Source: Bacillota bacterium | GTDB taxonomy: Bacteria; Bacillota; Clostridia; Acetivibrionales; DTU013 | DNA: 64,000 nt | Direction: 5' to 3' | Assembly (NCBI GenBank): GCA_023426125.1 | Contig: JAFABI010000011.1 | Coordinates: forward strand, 62,001 to 126,000 | Part shown: piece by piece, positions 7,015 to 16,618 of the stretch | Position numbering within the stretch: the stretch's first letter is position 1 | Layout: every line of letters starts with the position of its first letter | The notes under the pieces: generated by a model | What the model saw: only the letters and a program-made list of their open reading frames with translations | Database searches by the model: none | Told to the model about the DNA's origin: nothing | Made by a program: the position numbers and the translations under genes

Positions 7015-8574
7015 TTATTTTATATCTTTTATTATCAAGCCGGGTTTTATTCCGTATATATCCTTGAACAAATTGCATTTGTTTTCAAATTCCCATTCCT
7101 CCAGCAGCGAGTCCCGGGTGGCTTCCGCTTTTATGGTCAAGGTGCGGTCGTTCAAAACGGCTGTGATATTTGCAAGCTTCTGCTTGTGGCTTCTATCCAG
7201 CGCATCCGCGATTTTCAGATATGCGGCCAGCTTCGATACCATGATACGGCTCTCGTAATCCAGATACCTGTAGTTGAAGTCATCTGCCTCCGGAAGAGTG
7301 TTTGCATGGTACCGGATAATATTTGCAATAATATGGAGATCGCTTTTGGAAAGACCCAGGATATCGGAATTTAAAATAATATTTTGCGAAAGGATATTGT
7401 GTCCCTTAATGTTGATATACTTGCCGAAATCATGGGCGATTGCGGCAATTTGAAGTTTTAATCTCTCTCTGCCCGAATAGCCGTGGAGCTTTCTGGTATT
7501 GTCAAAAAGCTGCAGGGCGATTTTTTCCACCTGCTCTGCATGCCTTGCATCGTATGCATACCGTTCGCCAAGCTTTTTTACCGAGATGACGATATCCGCC
7601 TCGGAAAAAGCCCTGTTTTCAAACCCGAATTTCTTGTCCGTCATATATCTTGTAAGTCCGTCGCACAACGATACGCCGGGGGTATAAATCCTGTCCGACT
7701 TGGTAAAGGACAAAAATTCCTCATACATCAACAGAGCCGGCACCAGGGTTTCCACGTTTTCCGAGCTTAACCCGTACTTTTCCATTATTTGCTGGCGGGA
7801 TCTCCCGATGATTTGATGATATAGCCTGTAAAAAGCCTCTCTGGTGATGTAGGATTTGTTGTAATCCTTCTTTTTATTCCCGAGAATGTCGTGCATTACC
7901 TGAATTTCCGAGCCGATGACCAGAAAATTCTTTACCTGGTTTTGTATCAGCGGTATTTTTAAGGTGTCGATTTCACTTTCAATATACTCCCCGATCAGGT
8001 TGGGGAAATTCAAGGTGTTTCGTTCAAGGTCACTTAATACTTCCTTCAACCGCAGTGCTCCCATTCTTATATATTGGGTAAAAACCAGGTTGCCGTGGTT
8101 GAACAGGGTGATTTCCGCACCCCCGGAGCCGATATCCGTAATCAGTACGCCTTCCTTTTTCAGTTCAGGGAAGATTTCAAGGCTGTCTATAATGGAGCCG
8201 TAGGTGTAGAATCTTTCTTCCGATTCGCTGATTACCTCGATTTTCAGACCTGTCTTCTGATAGAGATAATCAAGGATATATTCGCAATTTTCGGCTTCCC
8301 GCAATGCGCTGGTACCGACAATCATCGATTTGTCGGTTCCAAACTCGTTTATGAGCTTTTTACAGTTCTTTAAAATACTGCAAAGCTCCTCCACATTGTC
8401 ATGCTTTATCCTGCCTGAAATAAAGGTGTCCTTTCCCAGGTTGATGCTTTTTTTCGTTGTTTCCAGCACACGGATACTACCGGCGGGATCAACCTCGGAG
8501 ATTTTCATTCTTATGCTGTGGGAGCCTATGTCTACCGCTGCCATTACATAATGCTGCATAACAGTCCTGCTCAT
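7015..8574 (-). CDS. ppx: Exopolyphosphatase / pppGpp phosphatase (Ppx/GppA) with HD domain
   Basis: A 519-residue member of the Ppx/GppA family (ASKHA fold) that cleaves terminal phosphates from polyphosphate or pppGpp. Residues 8-300 hold the actin-like domains (AAVDIGSHSIRMK phosphate loop, ITDIGSGGAEITLF second loop). The C-terminal part has HD-type motifs (AIAHDFGKYINIKGHN). GAGGA precedes the ATG at 8574. Substrate choice between polyphosphate and pppGpp cannot be decided from sequence, but pairing with ppk favours polyphosphate. A weak 11-bp-phased repeat lies upstream. Confidence 0.9.
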   Translation of the reverse strand: MSRTVMQHYVMAAVDIGSHSIRMKISEVDPAGSIRVLETTKKSINLGKDTFISGRIKHDNVEELCSILKNCKKLINEFGTDKSMIVGTSALREAENCEYILDYLYQKTGLKIEVISESEERFYTYGSIIDSLEIFPELKKEGVLITDIGSGGAEITLFNHGNLVFTQYIRMGALRLKEVLSDLERNTLNFPNLIGEYIESEIDTLKIPLIQNQVKNFLVIGSEIQVMHDILGNKKKDYNKSYITREAFYRLYHQIIGRSRQQIMEKYGLSSENVETLVPALLMYEEFLSFTKSDRIYTPGVSLCDGLTRYMTDKKFGFENRAFSEADIVISVKKLGERYAYDARHAEQVEKIALQLFDNTRKLHGYSGRERLKLQIAAIAHDFGKYINIKGHNILSQNIILNSDILGLSKSDLHIIANIIRYHANTLPEADDFNYRYLDYESRIMVSKLAAYLKIADALDRSHKQKLANITAVLNDRTLTIKAEATRDSLLEEWEFENKCNLFKDIYGIKPGLIIKDIK

Positions 8575-8659
8575 ACCATGTTCCTCAAATTACTGCCTAT
8601 TTCGACTTTTTATTACAATTCCAATTTGAGTATAGCAATATAAACATAGCGTATCAAGG

Positions 8660-8687
8660 ATTTAACACAAATATAACAATTTGTATA
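8660..8687 (-). promoter_or_regulatory. Weak 11-bp-phased repeats upstream of ppx
   Basis: On the minus strand TATACA, TTATAT and TTAAAT start exactly 11 bp apart (8687, 8676, 8665). The spacing resembles the Pho-type promoters elsewhere in the window, but the position 9 bp downstream reads GCTATG rather than a good -10. It is a weak candidate only. Confidence 0.25.
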
Positions 8688-8825
8688 ATTATTCGCTCTG
8701 TTGTTTCCGAACCTGTAATCGAATATAATGGTTAAGGAAACATTAACCTTTGTACAGTATTTGGATAAATATTTGTCCGGCAGGAATGATACAGAAATAC
8801 GATAAAGTTATTTGGAGGCATACTT

Positions 8826-9917
8826 ATGAAGAGCTCGGCAACGAACACCTTCGGGATATTGACAAGCGGAGGGGACTGTCCCGGTTTGAATGCTGCCATA
8901 AGAGGGGTAGCCAAGGCGGCATACGGCATCTACGGAATGAAAATCATCGGCATCAATAACGGATTTAAGGGATTGGTGGAGAATGATACGAGAATATTGA
9001 AGCCTGAGGATTTTTCAGGCATTTTGACAAGGGGCGGCACGATCCTTGGAACCTCCAGGGAAAAGCCCTTCAAAAGACCAAAGGGTAGTGATTTTCCAGA
9101 GGATGAGAAGCTTGCCGCCATCATGGAAACCTATAAAAAGAATAATCTTGACTGTATCGTCATGCTGGGGGGGAACGGATCCCATAAAACCGCCAGCCTT
9201 TTAAAGGCACAGGGCCTGAATATTATCGGGTTGCCCAAGACCATCGATAATGACCTATACGGGACCGATATCACTTTTGGCTTCCATTCCGCCGTAGATA
9301 TTGCTACCGAAGCCATCGACCGCCTGCATTCCACCGCTCATTCCCACAACCGGGTGATGATTATCGAGGTGATGGGGCACAATGCCGGATGGCTCGCGCT
9401 TTATTCCGGATTGGCGGGCGGAGGCGATGTCATTTTGATTCCCGAGATACCTTATCATATGGAAAGCATTAAAAATCATTTAAAAAACCGCGCAAGGAGC
9501 GGAAAGGAATTTTCCATCGTCGTTGTTGCTGAAGGGGCTGTATCCTATGAAGAATATCAAATGGACAAGAAGCAGTTGAAGCAGAAACGGAAAGATTCAA
9601 AATATCCGTCCAAAGGTTATGAGATTGCAAAGGAGATCGAGGAAAAAACCGGCCTGGATGTGCGGATCTCCGTTCTGGGATATCTGCAGCGCGGCGGTGC
9701 CCCTTCTCCCTATGACAGGGTTTTAGCCACGCAATTCGGCACCTCAGCCGCAGAACTGCTCTACAAGGGGGACTACGGAAAGATGGTGGCAAGGGAGAAG
9801 GATGAGTTCGTCGCCAAGCCCCTTGAAGAGATCGCAGGAAAGCTTAAGCCGGTGCCGCAGGATCATATCCTGGTGAAAAATGCGCGTCTGGTCGGGACGT
9901 GCTTCGGCGACGATTAA
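8826..9917 (+). CDS. pfkA: 6-phosphofructokinase
   Basis: A 363-residue PFK that phosphorylates fructose 6-phosphate in glycolysis. Motifs are GILTSGGDCPGLNAAIRG (nucleotide site), the GGNGS loop, the PKTIDND catalytic loop, and EVMGHNAGWLAL. Glycine in GGNGS is the hallmark of ATP-using enzymes, while lysine in PKTIDND is shared with PPi enzymes. The combination is typical of group III ATP-dependent PFKs. GGAGGCATACTT precedes the ATG. The gene is divergent from ppx and monocistronic, and its stop codon abuts an inverted-repeat element. Confidence 0.92.
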   Translation: MKSSATNTFGILTSGGDCPGLNAAIRGVAKAAYGIYGMKIIGINNGFKGLVENDTRILKPEDFSGILTRGGTILGTSREKPFKRPKGSDFPEDEKLAAIMETYKKNNLDCIVMLGGNGSHKTASLLKAQGLNIIGLPKTIDNDLYGTDITFGFHSAVDIATEAIDRLHSTAHSHNRVMIIEVMGHNAGWLALYSGLAGGGDVILIPEIPYHMESIKNHLKNRARSGKEFSIVVVAEGAVSYEEYQMDKKQLKQKRKDSKYPSKGYEIAKEIEEKTGLDVRISVLGYLQRGGAPSPYDRVLATQFGTSAAELLYKGDYGKMVAREKDEFVAKPLEEIAGKLKPVPQDHILVKNARLVGTCFGDD

Positions 9918-10014
9918 GTACTGGTGCAAATATAACTTCCCGTATAGGTTTCGGAAAATGCAGTCCATTGCGGCCGGCACTTTCCGAAAAACGGGAAGTA
10001 ATATTTGCAGTACT
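9917..10014. repeat. Inverted-repeat element, copy A
   Basis: A 98-bp element bounded by AGTACT. Left arm: CAAATATAACTTCCCG. Right arm: CGGGAAGTAATATTTG. Inner arms TTTCGGAAAA and TTTCCGAAAA surround a GC-rich centre. The same arms recur in copies at 17.6, 38.8 and 46.9 kb. It has no coding capacity and starts on the last base of the pfkA stop codon, which suggests a MITE-like miniature element. Confidence 0.8.
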
Positions 10015-10099
10015 CTTAAGTAAGAGGATGCTTCCATTTGTACAATCATACTGGCAAGAAAAGACGAGAAAATGGAAGCTATTATGAAATATCCGGGAA

Positions 10100-10134
10100 A
10101 ATCAAATCCAATCAAGCATAGATTGGATTTGATT
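10100..10134. repeat. 14-bp perfect hairpin upstream of the ROK gene
   Basis: AATCAAATCCAATC (10100-10113) and its exact complement (10121-10134) flank AAGCATA. No T-run follows on the plus strand. Located about 190 bp before the ROK repressor gene, it may be an operator, an RNA hairpin or part of another small repeat. The 9918-10317 gap otherwise holds only copy A and a duplicated stretch of about 24 bp (10191-10214 and 10285-10309). Confidence 0.5.
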
Positions 10135-10317
10135 AATTCTTGGGAAAACGATATAATCCATATACATATTAATTCATTTTGTTGTACTAACTCATTCCAG
10201 TGGCTGAAAAAAGTTTTGCAGATTGCCACGAAATATATGGCGAAATCTCAATAGATAGCAGCAGGGAAAATAGTTTTAGGCAGACTTATTCCAGTGGATG
10301 AAAAAAGTGAGGCGCGG

Positions 10318-11520
10318 ATGGGCAAGATCAAAAAGGTTGACCAGGAAACGTTGAAAAACTTAAACAGGCAGATCATTCTCAACTATATAAGAAAGTACAA
10401 GGAAATATCCAGGATCGATCTGGCGCAATACACCAGGCTCAGTCCCACGACAGTGTCCGCCATCGCTGCGGAGTTGATCGAAAAAAAACTGATTACCGAG
10501 ATGCGCATCGGCGATTCCAGCGGCGGCAGAAGGCCGTTGATGATGGGGATAAATCCCGGCGCGGGCTATGTAATTACTGCAATTTTAAATCCGAAGGAGA
10601 TTGTTTACACCCTTGTGGATCTAAACTGTCACGTGGTCCAGAAGGAGAACATCCGCTGGAATATCGACAATCCCGACAATGTTGAATACATTCTGAAGAA
10701 AAGCCTGGACAGCATATTGCAGAAGTATTCGGACGTCAGAGACAAAATCTTCGGCATCGGGATAAGCATACCGGGCGTAGTCGATCATAACAACGGCAAG
10801 GTGCTCTATTCGTCCAAGCTGCATTTAAAGGATTTTGACATATCCGCAGTCATTGCGTCCCAAACCGGTATCAGGAGCCACTTGTTTAAAGACAGCGATG
10901 CGCTTATGCTGGGTGAGTATAATTTCGGAATCGCCAGCGCCTATGAAAACATTGTCTATATAAACGTCGAAGATGGCTTGGGCATGTCCTATATAAATTC
11001 GGGCAAGCTGTTTCAACCGGGCTATGGAGGAGGCTTCGAGCTTGGGCACATCACCATTGACTCCAATGGGTCGCTTTGCCGGTGTGGGAACAGAGGCTGC
11101 CTGGGTACCGTCGTTTCGGAGATGCCGGTGCTGAATAAGCTTGAGAAGCTCATCGAAAAAGGGCATGAATCCAATATAAGTCTAAATAAAAATACAACCC
11201 TGAAGGATATTGTCGAATACTCCAATGAGGGAGACAGGGCGGCAAGATATGTCCTTGAGGAGCAGGCGAGGCTGCTGGGTACGGCCGTAGCCAGTGTTAT
11301 CAACCTGTTTAACCCGCAGCTGGTTGTCATTGGCGGTCCGTTCAGCAAATGCAAATGGGAATTCCTGCAGATTCTAAGGGATACGGTACGGGACAGAGCG
11401 CTGGAGACGTACAGCAGAGGCGTTGAAATTGAATATGCCAGATTGCAGGAAGACTCGGCTCTCATCGGAATGGCCAATGAAATCTTTGAAAAGGAAATAT
11501 TCAAGCCTGTAGAACTGTAA
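10318..11520 (+). CDS. ROK-family transcriptional repressor (NagC/XylR type)
   Basis: A 400-residue sugar-responsive repressor. An N-terminal winged HTH (about 15-75, RIDLAQYTRLSPTTVSAIAA) is followed by a ROK ATPase-like domain. The zinc site is HITIDSNGSLCRCGNRGCLG. The usual kinase catalytic Asp motif is altered (KDSDALMLGEY), so it is a regulator rather than a sugar kinase. ATG 10318 with GAGG is preferred over the upstream GTG at 10294, which falls in a duplicated stretch. It precedes the ABC transporter operon and very likely controls it. Confidence 0.88.
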   Translation: MGKIKKVDQETLKNLNRQIILNYIRKYKEISRIDLAQYTRLSPTTVSAIAAELIEKKLITEMRIGDSSGGRRPLMMGINPGAGYVITAILNPKEIVYTLVDLNCHVVQKENIRWNIDNPDNVEYILKKSLDSILQKYSDVRDKIFGIGISIPGVVDHNNGKVLYSSKLHLKDFDISAVIASQTGIRSHLFKDSDALMLGEYNFGIASAYENIVYINVEDGLGMSYINSGKLFQPGYGGGFELGHITIDSNGSLCRCGNRGCLGTVVSEMPVLNKLEKLIEKGHESNISLNKNTTLKDIVEYSNEGDRAARYVLEEQARLLGTAVASVINLFNPQLVVIGGPFSKCKWEFLQILRDTVRDRALETYSRGVEIEYARLQEDSALIGMANEIFEKEIFKPVEL

Positions 11521-11582
11521 GCAAACCTGATTTATAGCTCCAAAAGCTGTAATAAATAAATATAGACGTGGAGGAGATTAAA

Positions 11583-12905
11583 ATGAAGCCAAAAAGAGTT
11601 TTAATCCTGGCAATGTGCATGTTCATGACCGCGGGAATCTTTGCGGGGTGTGCAGGCAAGGGCGGCACCGACGGTACGGAAGCGACAACGGCTGCAGCAG
11701 GCCAAACGGCTGCCGGTGAGACGGCGGCCACCCAACCGGCGGACGAAAAGGTGACCCTTACATACTGGCAGCACAGCAGCCAGGCAAGGGACAACATGAT
11801 GAAAACCATCGCATACGAGTTTATGCAGGCAAATCAAAACATTAACGTCAAAATGGAGTTCATTCCCCAAACCGATTACTCAACAAAGCTGATTTCTTCC
11901 CTTGCAACGGATGCCGCCCCGGATGTATTCCAGGTACAGTCAGGTTCCATTGCCAAAATGGTTAAGGCCGATGCAATCCAGCCGCTGGATGAAACGGTTA
12001 TGTCCACGGATACCATTAAAAATGACTTTATCCCCGCAACGGTAGATGCCCTCCAGATAGGCGGAAAATATTACGGCATGCCGACGGATACGCAAACCAT
12101 CGTCCTTTATTGGAACAAGGGACTAGTAGGCACAGCAGGGCTTGATGCGGAAAAAGGGCCTCAAACCTGGGATGAAATGCTTGCCTGGGCGAAAAAGCTT
12201 ACGAAATCCGAAAACGGCAAGATGGCGCAGTCAGGCTGGGGTGAAAAGGGTTATAGCCCCGAAGTCCAGGCAATCGTCTGCCAATATGGCGGGAAGATCG
12301 CCGATGAAAACGGCAATTATATTTTCGCCGATGATCCTAAATCCATCGAAGCCATCAAATTCATCGTAGATGCATATAAGGTCGATAAGGTATATGATAC
12401 GCAATTTATTGCCAATTGGGCAGGCTTTAGGGTAGGCAAGGTCGCCATGATGCTGGGGCATCCTGCAATGCTGGGGAACCTGAAACAGACCGCGCCGACG
12501 GTGGATCTTGGAATCGGCCTGATTCCGGCCAAAGATGGCAAGCATACGACGGTTGTCACGTCATGGGCCTATGTAGTTTCCAAAAAAACAGGTCCGGAAG
12601 CCGCAACAAAGCTTGTACAGTTCCTTTCCAGCCCGGAGGTCGAAAAGAGATGGACGCAGCAGACCGGTGAGCTTCCGGCAAGAAAAGCGCTGTTGACGGA
12701 TGCCGATCTGGTGGCCGACGCCAAGCTTGCAACCCTCCTGTCCTCCTTAAATGACGCAACGGTTGGCTATATACAGGATGCAGCCCAGTATGACATATAT
12801 TCCAAGGGCTTTGAGGAATTGATCCTGACCGACGTTTCCCTTGAGGAAGGACTAAAAAAGATTCAGACCAGTTTGAACGAAGAAGTTGCCAAAGCATTAA
12901 AGTAA
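11583..12905 (+). CDS. Sugar ABC transporter substrate-binding lipoprotein
   Basis: A 440-residue family 1 extracellular solute-binding protein. A signal peptide with lipobox IFAGCAG anchors it to the membrane, followed by a threonine- and alanine-rich linker and the bilobed binding domain (YWQHSSQARD, QTDYSTKLISSLATDAAPDV, LYWNKGL). GGAGGAG precedes the ATG. It leads an operon with two permeases. No ATP-binding gene is present in the operon, so it probably shares a general MsmK/UgpC-type ATPase, as is common for such systems. The substrate is not deducible. Confidence 0.9.
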   Translation: MKPKRVLILAMCMFMTAGIFAGCAGKGGTDGTEATTAAAGQTAAGETAATQPADEKVTLTYWQHSSQARDNMMKTIAYEFMQANQNINVKMEFIPQTDYSTKLISSLATDAAPDVFQVQSGSIAKMVKADAIQPLDETVMSTDTIKNDFIPATVDALQIGGKYYGMPTDTQTIVLYWNKGLVGTAGLDAEKGPQTWDEMLAWAKKLTKSENGKMAQSGWGEKGYSPEVQAIVCQYGGKIADENGNYIFADDPKSIEAIKFIVDAYKVDKVYDTQFIANWAGFRVGKVAMMLGHPAMLGNLKQTAPTVDLGIGLIPAKDGKHTTVVTSWAYVVSKKTGPEAATKLVQFLSSPEVEKRWTQQTGELPARKALLTDADLVADAKLATLLSSLNDATVGYIQDAAQYDIYSKGFEELILTDVSLEEGLKKIQTSLNEEVAKALK

Positions 12906-12918
12906 TGATTGAGGAAAA

Positions 12919-12943
12919 AGAGGGGGAGAGCCTTTCCCCTCTT
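12919..12943 (+). promoter_or_regulatory. Intercistronic hairpin after the binding-protein gene
   Basis: AAGAGGGG (12919-12926) pairs with CCCCTCTT (12936-12943). Such hairpins between a binding-protein gene and its permeases usually stabilise the upstream mRNA and give higher binding-protein output. That role is inferred. Confidence 0.55.
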
Positions 12944-12966
12944 CCCAAATAAAAAGGGGTGGATAT

Positions 12967-13899
12967 ATGGCCTCCGCAGCGAGCCTTCGGAGCAACGCCG
13001 GCAAAGAGCTTAACTCCGGCAGAAGAAATGCAAAAGCATTTAACAAAATAAAGATCGTTCCATACCTGTTCATTGCACCGGCGGTAGTATACCTTACCAT
13101 TGTAACGGTAATACCGGTGCTTATGGCTTTGCCCATCAGCTTTACGGATTGGACTGCCCTGAATACGAAAATGAACTTTGTCGGTCTGGAAAACTATAAA
13201 CGCCTGCTGTCAGACAGCGAGTTTCATAGTTCCCTGATCATCATGGCGGAATTTTTCATTTCAATCCCCTTGATCCTGGGAGCCGGGCTCATTCAAGCGC
13301 TTCTTCTGAATAATAAGCTGAAAGGGATGACCGTCTTCAGGGTGATCTTCTACTCTCCCGTAATTACATCAACGATAGCGGTGGCAGTGCTCTTCGATTG
13401 GTTTTTCCAGCCCAGCTTCGGATTATTCAATGCAATGTTGAACACAATCGGACTGGAAGGCATCGGTTGGGTATATGATGCAAAAACTGCCGTTATGTCC
13501 ATTATCATTTTCCGGGTGTGGAAAAACGCCGGAGTAGCGATGCTCATATATTTAGCTGGGCTGCAAGATGTGCCGACAGAACTGATTGAAGCGGCAGATA
13601 TGGATGGAGCATCCTGGTGGCAGAAATTCAGGTACATCACCTTTCCGATGCTGAAGCCGGCCAACGTTTACCTGATAATAACCGGAATCATAAACGTATT
13701 TATGATCTTTCAGGAAACGTATATGTTTCTTATGCACACCCCACTCAGGAGTACTACTACGGTTGTCAACTATGTCTATGAGAGAGGCTTCACCTATTCT
13801 GAAATGGGGTATGCCAGTTCAATATCCTTTGTGCTGTTTTTGATCATTCTCGTAGTAACGCTGTTCCAATACAGGGTTATGAAAGCGGATGCCAATTAG
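12967..13899 (+). CDS. Sugar ABC transporter permease (MalF/UgpA family)
   Basis: A 310-residue inner-membrane permease with six predicted helices. The EAA loop reads ELIEAADMDGASWWQKFRYI, which contacts the ATPase. An extended N-terminal cytoplasmic tail (about 35 residues) precedes the first helix (IVPYLFIAPAVVYLTIVTVI). GGGGTGG precedes the ATG. It forms a heterodimer with the next permease, 12 bp downstream. Confidence 0.92.
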   Translation: MASAASLRSNAGKELNSGRRNAKAFNKIKIVPYLFIAPAVVYLTIVTVIPVLMALPISFTDWTALNTKMNFVGLENYKRLLSDSEFHSSLIIMAEFFISIPLILGAGLIQALLLNNKLKGMTVFRVIFYSPVITSTIAVAVLFDWFFQPSFGLFNAMLNTIGLEGIGWVYDAKTAVMSIIIFRVWKNAGVAMLIYLAGLQDVPTELIEAADMDGASWWQKFRYITFPMLKPANVYLIITGIINVFMIFQETYMFLMHTPLRSTTTVVNYVYERGFTYSEMGYASSISFVLFLIILVVTLFQYRVMKADAN

Positions 13900-13911
13900 G
13901 AGGGGAATAAC

Positions 13912-14748
13912 GTGAAAAGTATTCTAGAGAATAAGTTGGTCAGGAAAATTGGTTTGGTTGCGTTGTTATGCCTGGGCTCGCTCCTTGTGGCAGGCCCTTT
14001 TGTCTGGATGCTGTTTTCCTCCTTTAAGCGGATCGATGAATTTTATGTCTTCCCTCCGCGGCTTCTCCCGGATAGCTTCCAACTGCAAAACTACGTCAAC
14101 CTGTTCGAGCGGATCAATTTCGGCAGGTATTATGTCAACAGCCTCTTTGTGACGACGGTGCAGGTGGTTCTTAATATCGTCATCATTACAACGGCGGGCT
14201 ATGGCTTTGCAAAATACGAATTTAAGGGCAAGAAATTCATTTTTACCATCATCCTTGCCACAACGATGATCCCCTGGGTCGCTACCATCATACCGCTTTA
14301 TATGCTGGCATACAAGGCGCATGCATACGATACCTATTTTGGTCTGATATTCCCCGGGCTGGCGGATGCTTTCAGCATTTTCCTTGCCAGAAATTTTATC
14401 CAGACAATCCCCACTTCGTTTATCGAGGCGGCAAGGATGGACGGCGGAGGGGAGTTCCTGATCTTCCGGAGGGTGGTGCTGCCTCAGATAAGGCCCATCA
14501 TTGCCGTGATCACCATCACAAAGTTTATCGGAAGCTGGAATGCCTTCCAATGGCCTTTGCTCATTGTGGGCAGTGATGATATCCGCACATTGCCCCTGGC
14601 GGTCGCTAAGCTTTCGAGCCAGTACAATGACCAGTATGACTTGAAAATGGCGGCGGCGACCCTTGCGATTATCCCTGTCCTCATTGTTTATATAGCATTT
14701 CAGAAGTATTTTGTATCAGGGATATCTTTATCCGGCGTGAAGGGGTGA
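13912..14748 (+). CDS. Sugar ABC transporter permease (MalG/UgpE family)
   Basis: A 278-residue permease with six helices and the EAA loop FIEAARMDGGGEFLIFRRVV. GTG start at 13912 behind GGAGGGG. It ends in the hydrophobic segment and FVSGISLSGVKG typical of the family. It is the partner of the preceding permease, followed after 6 bp by the PHP hydrolase gene. Confidence 0.92.
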   Translation: MKSILENKLVRKIGLVALLCLGSLLVAGPFVWMLFSSFKRIDEFYVFPPRLLPDSFQLQNYVNLFERINFGRYYVNSLFVTTVQVVLNIVIITTAGYGFAKYEFKGKKFIFTIILATTMIPWVATIIPLYMLAYKAHAYDTYFGLIFPGLADAFSIFLARNFIQTIPTSFIEAARMDGGGEFLIFRRVVLPQIRPIIAVITITKFIGSWNAFQWPLLIVGSDDIRTLPLAVAKLSSQYNDQYDLKMAAATLAIIPVLIVYIAFQKYFVSGISLSGVKG

Positions 14749-14754
14749 CAGCAT

Positions 14755-15549
14755 TTGCTCAAGGTGGATTACCACATACACAGCTCGTTTTCCGACGGGC
14801 AGCCCGACTACCGGCAGATATTGGACAGGGCAAGGGAATTGCATTTGAATGAGATAGCAATCACCGACCATTTCGACAGGTATGATGCGAATGAAAGGAC
14901 CCGCTCGATTACCGACGATGAGTTATTGCACCATTTTGACGCTATCCGGGCTTATGGCGGAAAAATTAACCAGGCTGTATTATGCGGAATCGAAACCTGT
15001 ACGGATTTTACGGGAAACCTGAGGATAAGCGACCGGGTCTATCACAGCTGCGATATCATCATTACCAGTCCTCATTATGTTGAATACAGCGGAGAGCTGG
15101 TTCCCGGAAATTATTTCGATGAAGGATTCTGGGAGAGCTATAAGGAAAAGGTATTAAACATGGCAGGGGGGCCCGGCGACATCCTGGGGCACTGCGAGGC
15201 ATACCTTCCTTATGGCAGGCTTTTGATTCCGGATACGACCACCTTTGAGCAGAGAAAAGCCCTTGCAGGGGGGATCGCAGAAAGATTCTTTGATGACGCC
15301 TATATCAATGAACTGGTCAAAGCCGTAAAAAAATCAGGAAAGGCCGTTGAACTTCATTGTATTACGTCCACTCCCAGGGAAAGAGTAATAAAAAGGCTTG
15401 CCGATGGCGGGGCTTCCTTGAGCCTGGGCAGTGATTCCCATGTATTATCCGGAGTAGGCAATGTTTCCTGGGGACTCAATATGCTGGAGAAGTTCCGCGG
15501 AGAAGCCCTGCAGTTCATAAAGCAGCGGACTCCCCGGGGAGGGCGTTAA
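14755..15549 (+). CDS. PHP-domain phosphoesterase
   Basis: A 264-residue PHP-superfamily metal-dependent hydrolase. Motif I is DYHIHSSFSDG and motif II ITDHFDRYD. A central GHCEAYLPYGR and C-terminal LGSDSHVLSGVG supply further metal ligands. It resembles histidinol-phosphatase (HisK) enzymes, but its place in a sugar operon suggests hydrolysis of a sugar or polyol phosphate. The TTG start at 14755 is behind GGGGTG. A second PHP gene of this type lies at 39.6 kb. Confidence 0.8.
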   Translation: MLKVDYHIHSSFSDGQPDYRQILDRARELHLNEIAITDHFDRYDANERTRSITDDELLHHFDAIRAYGGKINQAVLCGIETCTDFTGNLRISDRVYHSCDIIITSPHYVEYSGELVPGNYFDEGFWESYKEKVLNMAGGPGDILGHCEAYLPYGRLLIPDTTTFEQRKALAGGIAERFFDDAYINELVKAVKKSGKAVELHCITSTPRERVIKRLADGGASLSLGSDSHVLSGVGNVSWGLNMLEKFRGEALQFIKQRTPRGGR

Positions 15550-15610
15550 TCCTGATTTTGTACCGTACTTATCCGGAGGACTGTTTATAAATCACCAGGA
15601 GGGGTGAACA

Positions 15611-16618
15611 GTGTTAAATGTAGCAATTTTAGGCGCAGGCACCATGGGAAGAGTGCACGGCGACAGTTATGCGAAGGTTGGGAATTCCAGAGTGGTTGCA
15701 GTATGTGATGTCGATGAAGAAAAAGCGGGGATGGTTGCGGCAGGCCATAGCGCAAAAATATATGCGGATTTTAGTGAGATGCTAGCAAAAGAGGAAATTG
15801 ACGCTGTAGATATCTGCCTTCCCACCTACTTGCATAAGGAATTTGCATTAAAGGCGATGCAACGGAAAAAACATGTATTTTGTGAAAAGCCGATTGCACT
15901 GGGCATGGAGGATGCAAGAGAGATGGTAAGAGCGGCGGAGGTTCACAGGGTCAAATTTACGGTGGGACATGTGGTACGGTATTTTCCGGCATATTCCAGA
16001 GCCGCCCGGATCATTGCCGACGGAAAAATCGGCGAGGCAAAGCTTATACGAACGGCAAGAACGGGAGCCTATCCCTCCCGGTACTGGAAGGACTGGTATC
16101 GGGACCATCGTTTAAGCGGAGGTACCCTGCTGGACCTGGTCATCCATGATTTTGACTGGATAAGGCATAATTTCGGAGAGGTGGAGAGGGTATACGCAAA
16201 AAATCTGAAGGAGGATGACCGGGAAAAGAGGGACCACTGCCTGGCGGTCCTGAGATTGAAGAACGGTGCTATCGCCCATGTGGAGGGAAGCTGGGCATAT
16301 CCTGCAGGCTCTGTCTTCGGTACATCCTTTGAGGTGATAGGTACCAAAGGCCAGATCGAGTTTGACAGCAGAGACAGTGCGCCTGTAAAAAAGCATATCG
16401 GCGGGGGCAATACCGTAAAAATCATCTCCGAAAGTCCGCTGACGGACGATGAGGAACCCTATACCGCCCAGCTGCAGGATTTTGTAAATTGCATCCTTGA
16501 GGACAGGGAGCCTTGCGTTACTGCGGAAGAAGCAGTGAAAGCCCTGGAGGTATCTCTGGCGGCGTTAAAATCTGCAAGAACCGGCGAAGCCGTTGCTCCC
16601 GGAGGTGAAAGAGGATGA
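15611..16618 (+). CDS. Gfo/Idh/MocA-family oxidoreductase
   Basis: A 335-residue NAD(P)-dependent dehydrogenase. The Rossmann motif is VAILGAGTMGRVHGDSY, and the family motif is EKPIAL (catalytic Lys in CEKP). Residues 125-320 form the alpha/beta substrate domain with a LLDLVIHDFDWIRH motif. Likely substrates are inositols, sugars or aldonates. GTG start at 15611 behind AGGAGGGG. Its stop overlaps the next dehydrogenase gene by 4 bp (ATGA). Confidence 0.9.
   Translation: MLNVAILGAGTMGRVHGDSYAKVGNSRVVAVCDVDEEKAGMVAAGHSAKIYADFSEMLAKEEIDAVDICLPTYLHKEFALKAMQRKKHVFCEKPIALGMEDAREMVRAAEVHRVKFTVGHVVRYFPAYSRAARIIADGKIGEAKLIRTARTGAYPSRYWKDWYRDHRLSGGTLLDLVIHDFDWIRHNFGEVERVYAKNLKEDDREKRDHCLAVLRLKNGAIAHVEGSWAYPAGSVFGTSFEVIGTKGQIEFDSRDSAPVKKHIGGGNTVKIISESPLTDDEEPYTAQLQDFVNCILEDREPCVTAEEAVKALEVSLAALKSARTGEAVAPGGERG

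Noticed and set aside
9744..10229. 161-codon minus-strand frame across the pfkA end and repeat copy A
   Set aside because: It overlaps the well-supported pfkA gene antisense and contains the repeat element. No ribosome binding site and no protein family.
10072..10254. 60-codon frame upstream of the ROK gene
   Set aside because: It consists largely of the 14-bp hairpin (10100-10134) and a duplicated stretch. No family match.
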